Shown here: one piece after another, positions 27,978 to 40,200 of the stretch
Layout of the letters: each line of letters opens with the position of its first letter
How positions within the stretch are numbered: position 1 is the stretch's first letter
DNA from: Penium margaritaceum
Lineage: Eukaryota > Streptophyta > Zygnematophyceae > Desmidiales > Peniaceae
NCBI GenBank assembly: GCA_023375785.1
Contig: SZWC01001611.1
Coordinates: 96,299-160,298 of the forward strand
DNA: 64,000 nt
Direction: 5' to 3'
Notes under the pieces: model-generated
The model's input: only the letters and a program-made list of their open reading frames with translations
Told to the model about the DNA's origin: nothing
Databases searched by the model: none
Position numbers and translations under genes: made by a program

Positions 27978-30900
27978 TACCATTCTTTCCTCCCCTGACC
28001 GTTTGTGACTTGTGTTATGGTTGGTCAACGTTAACCACCCATATTGAAATTCTCTGGTCATGGTCAGTGACATATGCCTAGTTTAGATGTTTGGTGTGTA
28101 TATTAGCCACACTGTGCCACTATGTATTGAAGGTTTTTGTCCTTTCTAGTCCATGCATAGGGTACCTAAACCATAGTCTCCCCCTCTGATCATTTGTGAC
28201 TCGTGTGATGAGTTTTCAATGTTGACCATACACTGTGAAATTCGTTTGGTCATGGTTAGTGACATAGTCCTACTTTGCTTTGTCACTGTACATGGTTACC
28301 ACGCCGTGTCATTACGTATCGAAGGTATTTGTGCTTCCTAGTCAATAGCTAGTGTTCCTAAACAAATGTTACCCCCCTTTGACTATCTGTGACTCGTGTT
28401 GTGAGTTTTCAACGCTGGAAACATGAAGTGAAATTCGTTGGTCATGGTCAGTGACATATGCATACTTTGGTTGGTCACTGTGCATGGTAGCCACGCTGTG
28501 CCACTACATATTGAAGGTGTTTTTACTTGCTCCTTGATTACTTGTATTCACAAACCATTGTCTTCCACTCTGACCGTTTGTGATTCGTGTTATGAGTTGT
28601 CAACGTTTACCACACTTAGTGACAATATTTGGTCATGGTCAGTGACATATGCCTACTTTGGTTGGTTATCGTGCATGGTATCCACATCGTGCTACAACTT
28701 ATTCGAGGTCATTGTGCTTGCTAGTTGATACCTGGTCTTCCCAAACCATTGTCTCCCCCCTGACCATTTGTGACTCCTATTATGAGTTGTCAACGCTGAC
28801 CACACACAATAGATTTCTTTGGTCAAAGGTAGTATATATGCCTAATTTGGTCGGTCATTGTCCACGGTAGCCATACCGTGCTTGTACTGATTGAAGGTCG
28901 CTGTACTTGCTAGTTGACAGCTGATATTCACAGACCATTGTTTCCCCCTCTGACCGTTTGTGACTCGTGTTATGGTTGGTGAATGTTGACCACTTATATT
29001 GAAATTCTTTCATCATGGTCAGTGACATATGCCTAGTTTGGTTGTTTGGTGTGCATAGTAGCCACACTGTGCCACTACGTACTGAAGTTCTTTGTCCTTT
29101 CGAGTCAATACATAGGGTTCCTAAACCGTTGTCTCTCCCTCTGACCATTTGTGACTCGTGTTATGAGTTGTCAATGTTGACCATACATACTGGACTTCTT
29201 CGGTCATATTCAGTGACCTGTGCATCCTTTGGTTGGTCACTGTGCATGCTAGCCACACCGTGCCACTACTTGATGGAAATCTTTCTACTTGCTAGTTGAT
29301 AACTAGTGTTCTCAACCCATGGTTTCCCCCACTGACCATTTGTGACTCGTGTTATGAGTTTCCAACGTTGACTACACACTGTGAAATCTGTTTGGTCTTG
29401 GTTTGTGACACATGCCTACTTTGGTTTGTCAGTGTACATGGTTACCACGCCGTGTCATTACGTATCAAAGGTATTTGTGCTTTCTTGTTGATAGCTGGTG
29501 TTACCAGACCATTCTTAGCCCCCTCTGACTATCTGTGACTCGTGTTGTGAGTTGTAAATGTTGACCACATGAAGTGAAATTCTTTGTTCATGGTCAATGA
29601 CATATGCATACTTTGGTTGGTCACTGTGCATTATAGCCACACTGTGCTACTACATATTGAGGGTATTTGTACTTGCTAGTCGATAACTAGTATTCACAAA
29701 TCATTATCTTCCTCCCTGAGAATTTGTGACTTGTGTTATGAGTTGTCAAAGTTTACCACACTTCGTGACATTATTTGGTCATGGTCAGTGACATAAGCCT
29801 CCTTTGGTTGGTCATCGTGCATGGTATCCACACCGTGCCACAACGCTTTGAAGCTCCTTGTGCTTGCTATTTGATACTTGGTGTTCTCAAACCATTCTCC
29901 CCTCTGGCCATTTGTGACTCGTATTATGAGTTGTCAACATTGACCACACACGGTGGATTTCTTTGGTCAAAGGCAGTACATATTCCTAGTTTGGTCGGCC
30001 ATTCTCCATGGTAGCCACACCGTGCTACTATTGAATGAAGGTCATTGTTCTTGCTAGTTGAGAACTGATATTCCCATGGCATTGTTTCCTCCCCTGACCG
30101 TTTGTGACTCGTGTTATGGTTGGTCAACGTTGACCACCCATATTGAAATTCTCTGGTCAAGGTCAGTGACATATGACTAGTTTGGTTGTTTGGTGTGCAT
30201 ATTAGCCACACCGTGCCACTACGTACTCAAGATCTTTGTCCTTTCTAGTAGATACATAGGGTTCCCAAACCATCGTCTCTCCCTCCGACCAGTTGTGACT
30301 CGTGTTATGAGTTGTCAACGTTGACAACACATAGTGGACTTCTTCGGTCATAGCCAGTGACATGTGCATCCTTTGGTTGGTCACTGTGCACGCTAGCCAC
30401 ACCGTGCCACTACTTGTTGAAAATCTTTCTACTTTCCAGTTGATCACTAGTGTTCCCAACCCATGGTTTCCCCCACTGACCTTTTGTGACTCGTGTTATG
30501 AGTTTTCAACGTTGACCACACACTGTGAAATCCATTTGGTCATGGTTATTGACATATGCCTACTTTGGTTTGTCCCCATACATGGTTACCACCCGGTGTC
30601 ACTGAATATTGAAGGTATTTCTGCTTTCTAGTTAATAGCTATTGTTCCCAAACCATTGTTACCCCCCTTTGATTATCTGTGAATCGTGTTGTGAGTTGTT
30701 AACGCTGACCACATGAAGTGAATTTCTTTGTTCATGGTCAGTGACATATGCGTACTTTGGCTGGTCACTATGCATTGTATCCACACTGTGCCACTACATA
30801 TTGAAGGTTTTTGTACTTGCTAGTTGATAACTAGTATTCACAAACCATAATCCTCCACCCTGACCATTTGTGACTCTTGTTATGAGTTGCCAAAGTTTAC

Positions 30901-33696
30901 CACACGTGGTGACATTCTTTGGTCATAGTCAGTGACATATGCATACCTTGGTTGGTCATCGTGCATGGTATCCACACCGTGCCACAACGTATTGTAGCTC
31001 ATTGTACTTGCTATTTGATACTTGGTGTTCCCAAACCATTGTTTCCCCCTCTGACCATTTGTAACTCGTATTATGAGTTATCGACGTTGACCAGACACAG
31101 CGGATTTCTTTTGTCAACTGCAGTACATATGCCTACTTTGGTCGGTCATTGTGCATGGTAGCCACACCGTGCTACTATTGACTGAAGGTCGTTGTACTTG
31201 CTAGTTGAGAACTGATATTCCCAAACCATTGTTTCCTCCCCTGACCATTTGTGACTCATGTTATGGTTGGTCAACGTTGACCACCCATATTGAAATTCTA
31301 TGGTCATGGTCAGTGACATATGCCTTGTTTGGATGTTTGGTGTGCATGTTTGCCACACCGTGCCGCTACGTATTGAAGTTATTTGTCCTTTCTAGTCCAT
31401 GCATAGGGTTCGCAACCCATTGTCTCTCCCTCTGACCATTTGTGACTCGTGTTGTGAGTTGTCAATGTTGACCACACACAATGGACTTCTTCGATCATAG
31501 TCAGTTACGTATTCAGCCCTTGGTTGGTCACCGTGGACGCTAGCCACACTGTGCCACTACTTGTTGAAGTTCTTCGTACTTGCTAGTTGACAATTAGTGT
31601 TCCTAACCCATTGTTTCCCCCTCTGACCATTTGTGACTTGTGTGATGAGTTTTCAACGTTGACCACACACTGTGAATTTTGTTTGGTCATGGTTAGTGAC
31701 ATATGCCTACTTTGGTTTGTCAATGTACATGGTTACCATGCCGTTTCACCATGTATTGAAGGTATTTGTGCTTTCTATTTAGTAGCTAGTGTTCCCAAAC
31801 CAATGTTACCCCCCTTTGACCATATGTGACTCGTGTTGTAAGTTTTCAACGCTGACCACATGAAGTGAAATTTGTTGGTCATGATCAATGACATATGCAT
31901 CCTTTGGTCGGTCACTGTGAATGGTAGCCACGCTGTGCCACTACATATTGAAGGTATTTGTACTTGCTACTCAATGACTAGTATTCACAAACCATTGTCT
32001 TCTACTCTGACCATTTGTGACTCGTGCTATGAGTTGTCAAAGTTTACCACACTTAGTGATATTATTTGTTCATGGTCAGTGACATGTGCCTACTTTGGTT
32101 GGTCATCATGCATGGTATCCACACCGTGCCACAACGTATTGAAGGTCCTTGTGCTTGCTAGTTGATAACTGGTGTTCCCAAACCATTGTCTCCCTCTCTG
32201 ACCATTTGTGAATCCTATTATGAGTTGCCAACGCTGACCACACATAGTATAATTCTTTCGTCAAATGTAGTACATATGCCTACTTTGGTCGGTCATTGTG
32301 CATGGCAGCCACACCGTGCTTATACTGATTGAAGGTCACTGTACTTGCTAGTTGAGAACTGATATTCACAGACCATTGTTTCCCCCTCTGACCGTTTGTG
32401 ACTCGTGTTATGGTTGGTGAATGTTGACCACTTATGTTACATTTCTCTGGTCATGGTCAGTGACATATGCCTAGTTTGGTTGTTTGGTGTGCATAGTAGC
32501 CACACCGTGCCACTACGTATTGAAGTTATTTGTCCTTTATAGTCAAAACATAGGGTTCTCAAACCATTGTCTCTCCCTCTGACCATTTGTGACTCGTGTT
32601 ATGAGTTGTCAATGTTGACCATACATAGTGGACTTCTTCGGTCATAGTCAGTGACGTGTGCATCATTTGGTTGGTCACTGTGCACGCTAGCCACAATGTG
32701 CCACTACTTGATGAGAATATTTCTACTTGCTAATTGATAACTAGTGTTCCCAACCCATGGTTTCCCCCACTGACCATTTGTGACTCATGTTATGAGTTTT
32801 CACTGTTGACCACACACTGAGAAATCTGTCTGGTCATGGTTTGTGACATATGCCTACTTTGGTTTGTCACTGTACATCGTTACCATGCCGTGTCAGTACA
32901 TATCGAATTTCTTTGTGCTTTCCTGTTGACAGCTCGTATTCCCAAACCATTGTTAGCCCCCCCCTGACTATCTGTGACTCATGTTGTGAGTTGTAAATGT
33001 TGACCACATGAAGTGAAATTCTTTATTCATAGTGAGTGACAAATGCATACTTTGGTTGATCACTGTGCATTGTAGCCACACTGTGCCACTACATATTGAA
33101 GGTATTTGTACTTGCTAGTCGATAACTAGTATTCACAAACCATTATCTTCCACCGTGACCATTTGTGATTCGTGTTATAAGTTGTCAAAGTTTACCACAC
33201 TTCGTGACATTATTTGGTCATGGTTAGTGACATATGCCTACTTTGGTTGGTCATCGTGCATGGTATCCACACCATGCCACAACGAATTGAAGCTCCCTGT
33301 GCTTTCTACTTGATACTTGGTGTTCCCAAACCATTGTTTCCCCCTCTGACCATTTGTGACTCGTATTATGAGTTGTCAATGTTGACCACACACGGTGGAT
33401 TGCTTTGGTCAAAGGCAGTACATATGCCTACTTTGGTCGGTCATTGTGCATGGTAGCCACACCGTGCTAGTACTGACTGATGGTCGTTTTACTTGCTAGT
33501 TGGTATATAGTATTCCCAAACCATTGTTTCCCCCTCTGAAAATTCGTGCCCCATACCATGGGTTGTCAACGCTGACCACACATAGTAAAATTATTTGGTC
33601 ATGGTAAGTGGCACATGCCTTATCTGGTTGGTCATTGTGCATAGTAGCCACACCGTTTCACTACTTGAAATTATTTGTACTTGCCTGTCAATAAAT
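27978..33696. repeat. Satellite array 2, part a
   Basis: Continuation of the monomer interrupted at 12450 (TACCATTCTTTCCTCCCCTGACC). The same six monomer types recur in ~1.145-kb units. Monomers near 33.48-33.70 kb are noticeably more diverged (for example CCCATACCATGGGTTG in place of the usual block), next to the interruption that follows. No gene supported. Confidence 0.93.
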
Positions 33697-34020
33697 AGCA
33701 AGAGGTTTATCCCTTTGATACCAGGTCGGTTTTTGTTGTTTTGTTACGCGTAGGTGCCTTCACTAGAATCCTCCCTCCCACCCCCCTAGAGGGATGTGCC
33801 GTGGACGACCTGGGGGACAGATTTCCGACCGCATTATGACACCCCCCTACCCCTCCCCCCCCACGGCATAGGCTCGAAGGTAGAGTTGAGGTATCACAAC
33901 ACGTCCCCCCCCCCTCTCCAGGTCGCGAGCCTATTCTATATTGCGCGTACAAGGATTCAAACCCAGGACCTACCGCTCCAGAATGTAACTCTATAAGCAA
34001 TAAGCCAACTGCCATGGTGT
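33697..34020 (-). mobile_element. tRNA-derived SINE-like insertion
   Basis: Non-satellite sequence. On the minus strand a B box GGTTTGAATCC (33953-33963) lies about 33 nt after an A-box-like TGGCTTATTGC (33997-34007), as in the internal RNA polymerase III promoter of tRNA genes and tRNA-derived SINEs. The body has G-rich runs (long C runs on the plus strand near 33845 and 33907) and ends near GGTATCAAAGGGATAAA. No cloverleaf with acceptor stem is visible, so it is not a functional tRNA. Clear target duplications were not found. Confidence 0.55.
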
Positions 34021-34225
34021 TCATATGATGTCCAAATGACATTATAAGGGCTACTATGGGTAAAGGGCATAAAACAAGGGGGTGTAAGATTAGAGGGTAG
34101 TTTTCAAAAGTATGAATGATAACAAAGTTAGTTTAATCGTAAAAATCTGACGCAGACGGAATTTCAAAATTTGCAACTTCGACCTTGAACAACCTCTCAA
34201 CCATTGCTCTGATTTAATAGCCGTA
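34021..34225. other. AT-rich unassigned sequence in the satellite interruption
   Basis: About 200 bp of AT-rich DNA, unlike the satellite, minisatellites or retrotransposons here. It sits between the SINE-like block and resumed satellite. No open frame, repeat or terminal inverted repeat was recognised. About 75 bp of the monomer expected here is missing, so the interruption involved a deletion as well as insertion. Confidence 0.5.
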
Positions 34226-37200
34226 AGAAGGAAAGTTGACTACACAGTGAAACTTTTTTTATGATATACAGTGACACAAGCATACTTTGGTTGGTCATTG
34301 TGCATGGTAGCCACACCGTTCTTCCACTTATCGAAGGTATTTGTACTTGCTAGTTGATACCAATAATTCCCAGACCATTGTTTCTCCCTCTGCCCATTTT
34401 TGACTTGTATTATGAGTTGTGAACGTTGACCGCACACACTAAACTTCTTTGGTCATGAGAAGTGATGTATTCCTACTTGGATAGGTCATTGTGCACGGTA
34501 GCCACACCGTGCCAATACATCCAAAACATCTTTGTACTTGCTAGAAGATACATAGTGTTTTGAAACCATGTTTTCCCCCTCTGACCATTTGTGACTCATG
34601 TTATGGGTTGTGAACGCTGACCACCCATATTGAAATTCTTTGGTCATGGTTAGTGACATATGCCTAGTTTGGTTTGTCACTGTACGTGGTTACCATGCCG
34701 TGTCACTGCGTATTGAAGGTCTATATGCTTTCTAGTTGATAGCTAGTGTTCCTAAACCATTGTTACCCCCCTCTCACTATCAGTGACCCGTGTTGTGAGT
34801 TATCAACGCTGACCACATGAAGTGAAATTCGTTGGTCATGGTCAGTGACATATGCATACTTTGGTTGGTCACTGTGCATGGTAGCCACGCTGTGCTACTA
34901 CATATTGAAGGTATTTGTACTTGCTAGTTGATAACTAGTATTCACAAACCATTATCTTCCACCGTGACCATTCGTGACTCGTGTTATGAGTTGTCAAAGC
35001 TTAACACACTTAGTGACATTATTTGGTCATGGTCAGTGACATATGCCTACTTTGGTTGGTCATCCTTCATGGTATCCACACAGTGCCACAACTTATTGAA
35101 GGTCTTTGTGCTTGCTAGATGATACCTGGTGTTCCCAAACCATTGTCCCCCCCTCTCCCCATTACTGACTCCTGTTATGAGTTGTCAACGCTGACCACAC
35201 ACTGCGGATTTCATTGGTCAAAGATACTACATATGCCTACTTTGGTCGGTCATTGTGCATGGTATCCACACTGTGCTTATACTGATTGAAGGTCGCTGTG
35301 CTTGCTAGTTGAGAACGGATATTCACAGACCATTGTTTCCCCCTCTGACCATTTGTGACTCGAGTTATGGTTGGCAAATGTTGACCACCCATATTGAAAT
35401 TACTTCATCATGGTCGGGGACATATGCCTAGTTTGGTTGTTTGGTGTGCATAGTAGCCAGCCGTGCCATCACGTATTGAAGTTCTTTGTCCTTTCTAGTT
35501 GTTACATATGGTTCCCAAACCATTGTCTCTTCCTCTGACCATTTGTGACTCGTGTTCTGAGTTGTCAATGTTGACCATACATAGTGGACTTCTTCCGTCG
35601 TAGTCAGTGACGTGTGCATCCTTTGGTTGGTCACTGTGCACGCTAGCCACACTTAGTGACATTATTTGGTCATTGTCAGTGTCCTGTCTACTTTGGTTGG
35701 TCATCGTGCATGGTATCCACACCGTGCCACAACGTATTGAAGCTCCTAGTGCTTGCTATTTGATACTTTGTGTTGTCAAACCATTGTTTTTCCCTCTGAC
35801 CACTTGTGACTCGTATTATGAGTTGTCAACGTTGACCACACACAGCGGATTTATTTGGTCAATGGGAGTACATATGCCTACTTTGGTCGGTCATTGTGCA
35901 TGGTAGCCACACTGTGCTACTACCGACTGAAGGTCGTTGTACTTGCTAGTTGAGAACTGCTATTCCCATAGCATTGCTTCCTCCCTTGACCGTTTTGTGA
36001 TTCGTGTTATGGTTGATCAACGTTGACCACCCATATTGAAATTCGCTGGTCATGGTCAGTAACATATGCCTAGTTTGGTTGTTTGGTGTGCATATTAGCC
36101 ACACGGTGCCACTACATATTGCGGTTTTTTGTACTTTATAGTCAATACATAGGGTTCCCAGACCATTGTCTATCCCTTTGACCATTTCTGACTCGTATTA
36201 TGAGTTGTCCATGTTGACCACACATAGTAGACTTCTTCGGTCATAGTCAGTGACATATGCATCCTTTGGTTGGTCACTGTGCACGCTAGCCACACCGTGC
36301 CACTACTTGTTGAAAATATTTCTACTTGCTAGTTGATAACTAGTGTTCCCAACCCATGGTTTCCCCCACTGCCCATTTGTGACTCGTGTTATGAGTTTTC
36401 AACGTTGACCACACATTGCGAAATCCATTTGTACATGGTTACCATGCCGTGTCACTACGTATTGAAGGTCTCTGTGCTTTCTTGTTGATAGGTAGTGTTC
36501 CCAAACCATTGTTACTCCATCTGAATTTTTGTGACTCGTGTTGTGAGTTGTCAACATTGACCACATGAAGTGAAAATCTTTGTTCATGGTCAGTGACATA
36601 TGCGTACTTTGGTTGGTCACTGTGCATTCTAGCTACACTGTGCCACTACATATTGAAGGTATTTGTACTTGCTAGTCGATAACTAGTATTCACAAACCAT
36701 TATCTTCCACCCTGACCATTTTTGACTCGTGTTATGAGTTGTCAAAGTTTACCACACATGGTGACATTCTTTGGCCATGGTCAGTGACATATGCATACCT
36801 TGGTTGGTCATCGTGCATGGTATCCACACCGTGCCACAACGTATTGTAGCCCCTTCTGCTTGCTATTTGATACTTGGTGTTCCCAAACCATTGTTTCCCC
36901 CTCTGACCATTTGTGACTCGTATGATGAGTTGTTGACGTTGACCAGACACAGCGGATTTCTGTTTTCAAAGGCAGTACATATGCCTACTTTGGTCAGTCA
37001 TTTACATGGTAGCGACACCGTGCTACTACTGACTGAACGTCGTTGTACTTGCTAGTGGAAAACTTATATTCCCAAACCATTGTTTCCTCCCCTGACTGTT
37101 TGTGACTCGTGTTATGGTTGGTCAACATTGACCACCCATATTGAAATTCTCTGGTCATGGTCAGTGACATATGCCTAGTTTGGATGTTTGGTGTGCATAT

Positions 37201-40200
37201 TAGCCACACTGTGCCACTACCTATTGAAGTTGTTTGTCTTTTCTGGTCCATGCATAGGGTTCCCAAACAATTGTCTCTCCCTCTGACCATTCGTGACTCG
37301 TGTGATGATTTGTCAATGTTGACCACACACAGTGGACTTCTTCGGTCATAGTCAGTGACGTATTCATCCTTTGGTTGGTCGCTGTGCACGATAGCCACAC
37401 CGTGCCACTACTTGTTGAAGTTCTTTGTTCTTGCTAGTTTATAACTAGTGTTCCTAACCCATTGTTTCCCACTCTTACCATTTGTGACTCGTGTGATGAG
37501 TTTTCAATGTTGACCACACACTGTGAAATTCATTTGGTCATGGTTAGTGACATATGCCTACTTTGGTTTGTCACTGTACATGGTTACCACGCCATGTCAC
37601 TATGTATTGAAAGAATTTGTGCTTTCTAGTCAATAGCTAGAGTTCCCAAACCAATGTTACCCCGCTTTGACTATCTGTGACTCGTGTTGTGAGTTTTCAA
37701 CGCTGACCACATGAAGTGAAATTTGTTGGTCATGGTCAGTGACATATGCATGCTTTGGTTGTTCACTGTGCATGGTAGCCACGCTGTGCCACTACATATT
37801 GAGGGTATTTGTACTTGCTACTCGATGATTAGTATCCACAAACCATTGTCTTCCACTCTGACCATTTATGACTCGTGTTATGAGATGTGAAAGTTTACCA
37901 CACTTAGTGACATTATTTGGTCATGGTCAGTAACATATGCCTACTTTGGTTGGTCATCGTGCATGGTATCCACACCATGCCACAACTTATTGAAAGTCCT
38001 TGTGCTTGCTAGTTGATACAAAGTGTTCCCAAACCATTGTCTCCCCCTCTGACCATTTGTGACTCCTATTATGAGTTGTCAACGCTGACCACACACAACA
38101 CATTTCTTTGGTCAAAGGTAGTACATATGCCTACTTTGGTCGGTCAGTGTGCATGGTAGCCACACCGTGCTTATACTCATTGAAGTTTGCTGTACTTGCT
38201 AGTTGAGAACTGATATTCACAGACCATTGTTCCCCCCTCTGACCGTTTGTGACTCGTGTTATGGTTGGTGAATTTTGACCACTTACATTGAAATTCTTTC
38301 ATCATGGTCAGTGACACATGCCTAGTTTGGTTGTTTGCTATGCATTGTAGCCACACCGTGCCACTACGTATTGAAGTTCTTTGTCCTTTCTAGTCCATAC
38401 ATAGGGTTCCCAAACCATTGTCTCTCCCTCTGGCCATTTGTGACTCTTGTTATGAGTTGTCAATGTTGACCATACATAGTGGACTTGTTCGGTCATAGTC
38501 AGTGACGTGTGCATCCTTTGGTTGGTCACTGTGCACGCTAGCCACACCGTACTACTACTTTTTGAAAATCTTTCTATTTGCTAGTTGATAACTAGTGTTC
38601 CCAACCCATGGTTTCCCCCAATGACCATTTGTGACTTGTGTTATGAGTTTTCAACGTTGACCACACACTGTGAAATCCGTTTGGTCATGGTTTGTGACAT
38701 ATGCCTACTTTGGTTTGTCACTGTAGATGGTTACCATGCCGTGTCACCATGTATTGAAGGTATTTGTGCTTTCTGTTTAGTAGCTAGTGTTCCGAAACCA
38801 ATGTTACCCCCCTTTGACTATATGTGACTCGTGTTGTAAGTTTTCTACGCTGACCACATGAAGTGAAATTTGTTGGTCATGATCAATGACATATGCATCC
38901 TTTGGTCGGTCTCTGTGAATGGTAGCCACGCTGTGCCACTACATATCGAAGGTATTTGTACTTGCTACTCAATGACTAGTATTCACAAACCATTGTCTTC
39001 CACTCTGACCATTTGTGACTCGTGTTATGAGTTGTCAAAGTTTACCACACTTAGTGATATTAATAGGTCATGGTCAGTGACATATTCCTACTTTGGTTGG
39101 TCATCGTGCATGGTATCCACACCGTGCCACAACGTATTGAAGGTCCTTGTGCTTGCTAGTTGATTCCTGGTGTTCCCAAACCATTTTCTCCCTCTCTGAC
39201 CATTTGTGAATCCTATTATGAGTTGCCAACGCTGACCACACATAGTATAATTCTTTCGTCAAAGGTAGTACATATGCCTACTTTGGTCGGTCATTGTGCA
39301 TGGTAGCCACATCGTGCTTATACTGATTGAAGGTCACTGTAGTTGCTAGTTGAGAACTGATATTCACAAACCATTGTTTCCCCCTCTGACCGTTTGAGAC
39401 TCGTGTTATGGTTGGTGAATGTTGACCACTTATTTTAAAATTCTCTGGTCATGGTCAGTGACATATGCCTTGTTTGGTTGTTTGGTGTGCATAGTAGCCA
39501 CACCGTGCCACTACATTTTCAAGTTATTTGTCCTTTCTAGTCGATAGATAGGGTTCTCAAACCATTGTCTCTCCCTCTGACCATTTGTGACTCGTGTTAT
39601 GAGTTTTCAATGTTAACCATACATAGTGGACTTATTCGGTCATAGTCAGTGACGTGTGCATCCTTTGGTTGGTCACTGTGCACACTAGCCACAATGTGCC
39701 ACTACCTGATGAAAATCTTTCTACTTGCTAATTGATAACTAGTGTTCCCAACCCATGGTTTCCCCCACTGACCATTTGTGACTCGTGTTATGAGTTTTCA
39801 ACGTTGACCACACACTGTGAAATCCGTTTGGTCATGGTTTGTGACATATGCCTACTTTGGTTTGTCACTGTACATGGTTACCACGCCGTGTCATTACATG
39901 TCGAAGGTATTTGTGCTTTCTTGTTGACAGGTAGTGTTCCCAAACCATTGTTAGCCCCCTCTGACTATATGTGACTTGTGTTGTGAGTTGTAAATGTTGA
40001 CCAAATGAAGTGAAACTATTTGTTCATGGTCAGTGACATATGCATACTTTGGTTGGTTATTATGCATTGTAGCCACACTGTCCCACTACATATTGAAGGT
40101 TTTAATACTTGCTAGTCGATAACTAGTATTCACAACCCATTATCTTCCACCCTGATCATTTGTGACTCATGTTGTGAGTTGTCAAACTTTACCACACTTC

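Noticed and set aside
33953-34007. tRNA gene on the minus strand
   Set aside because: A and B boxes are present, but no anticodon arm or acceptor stem could be drawn. It is better read as a SINE head.
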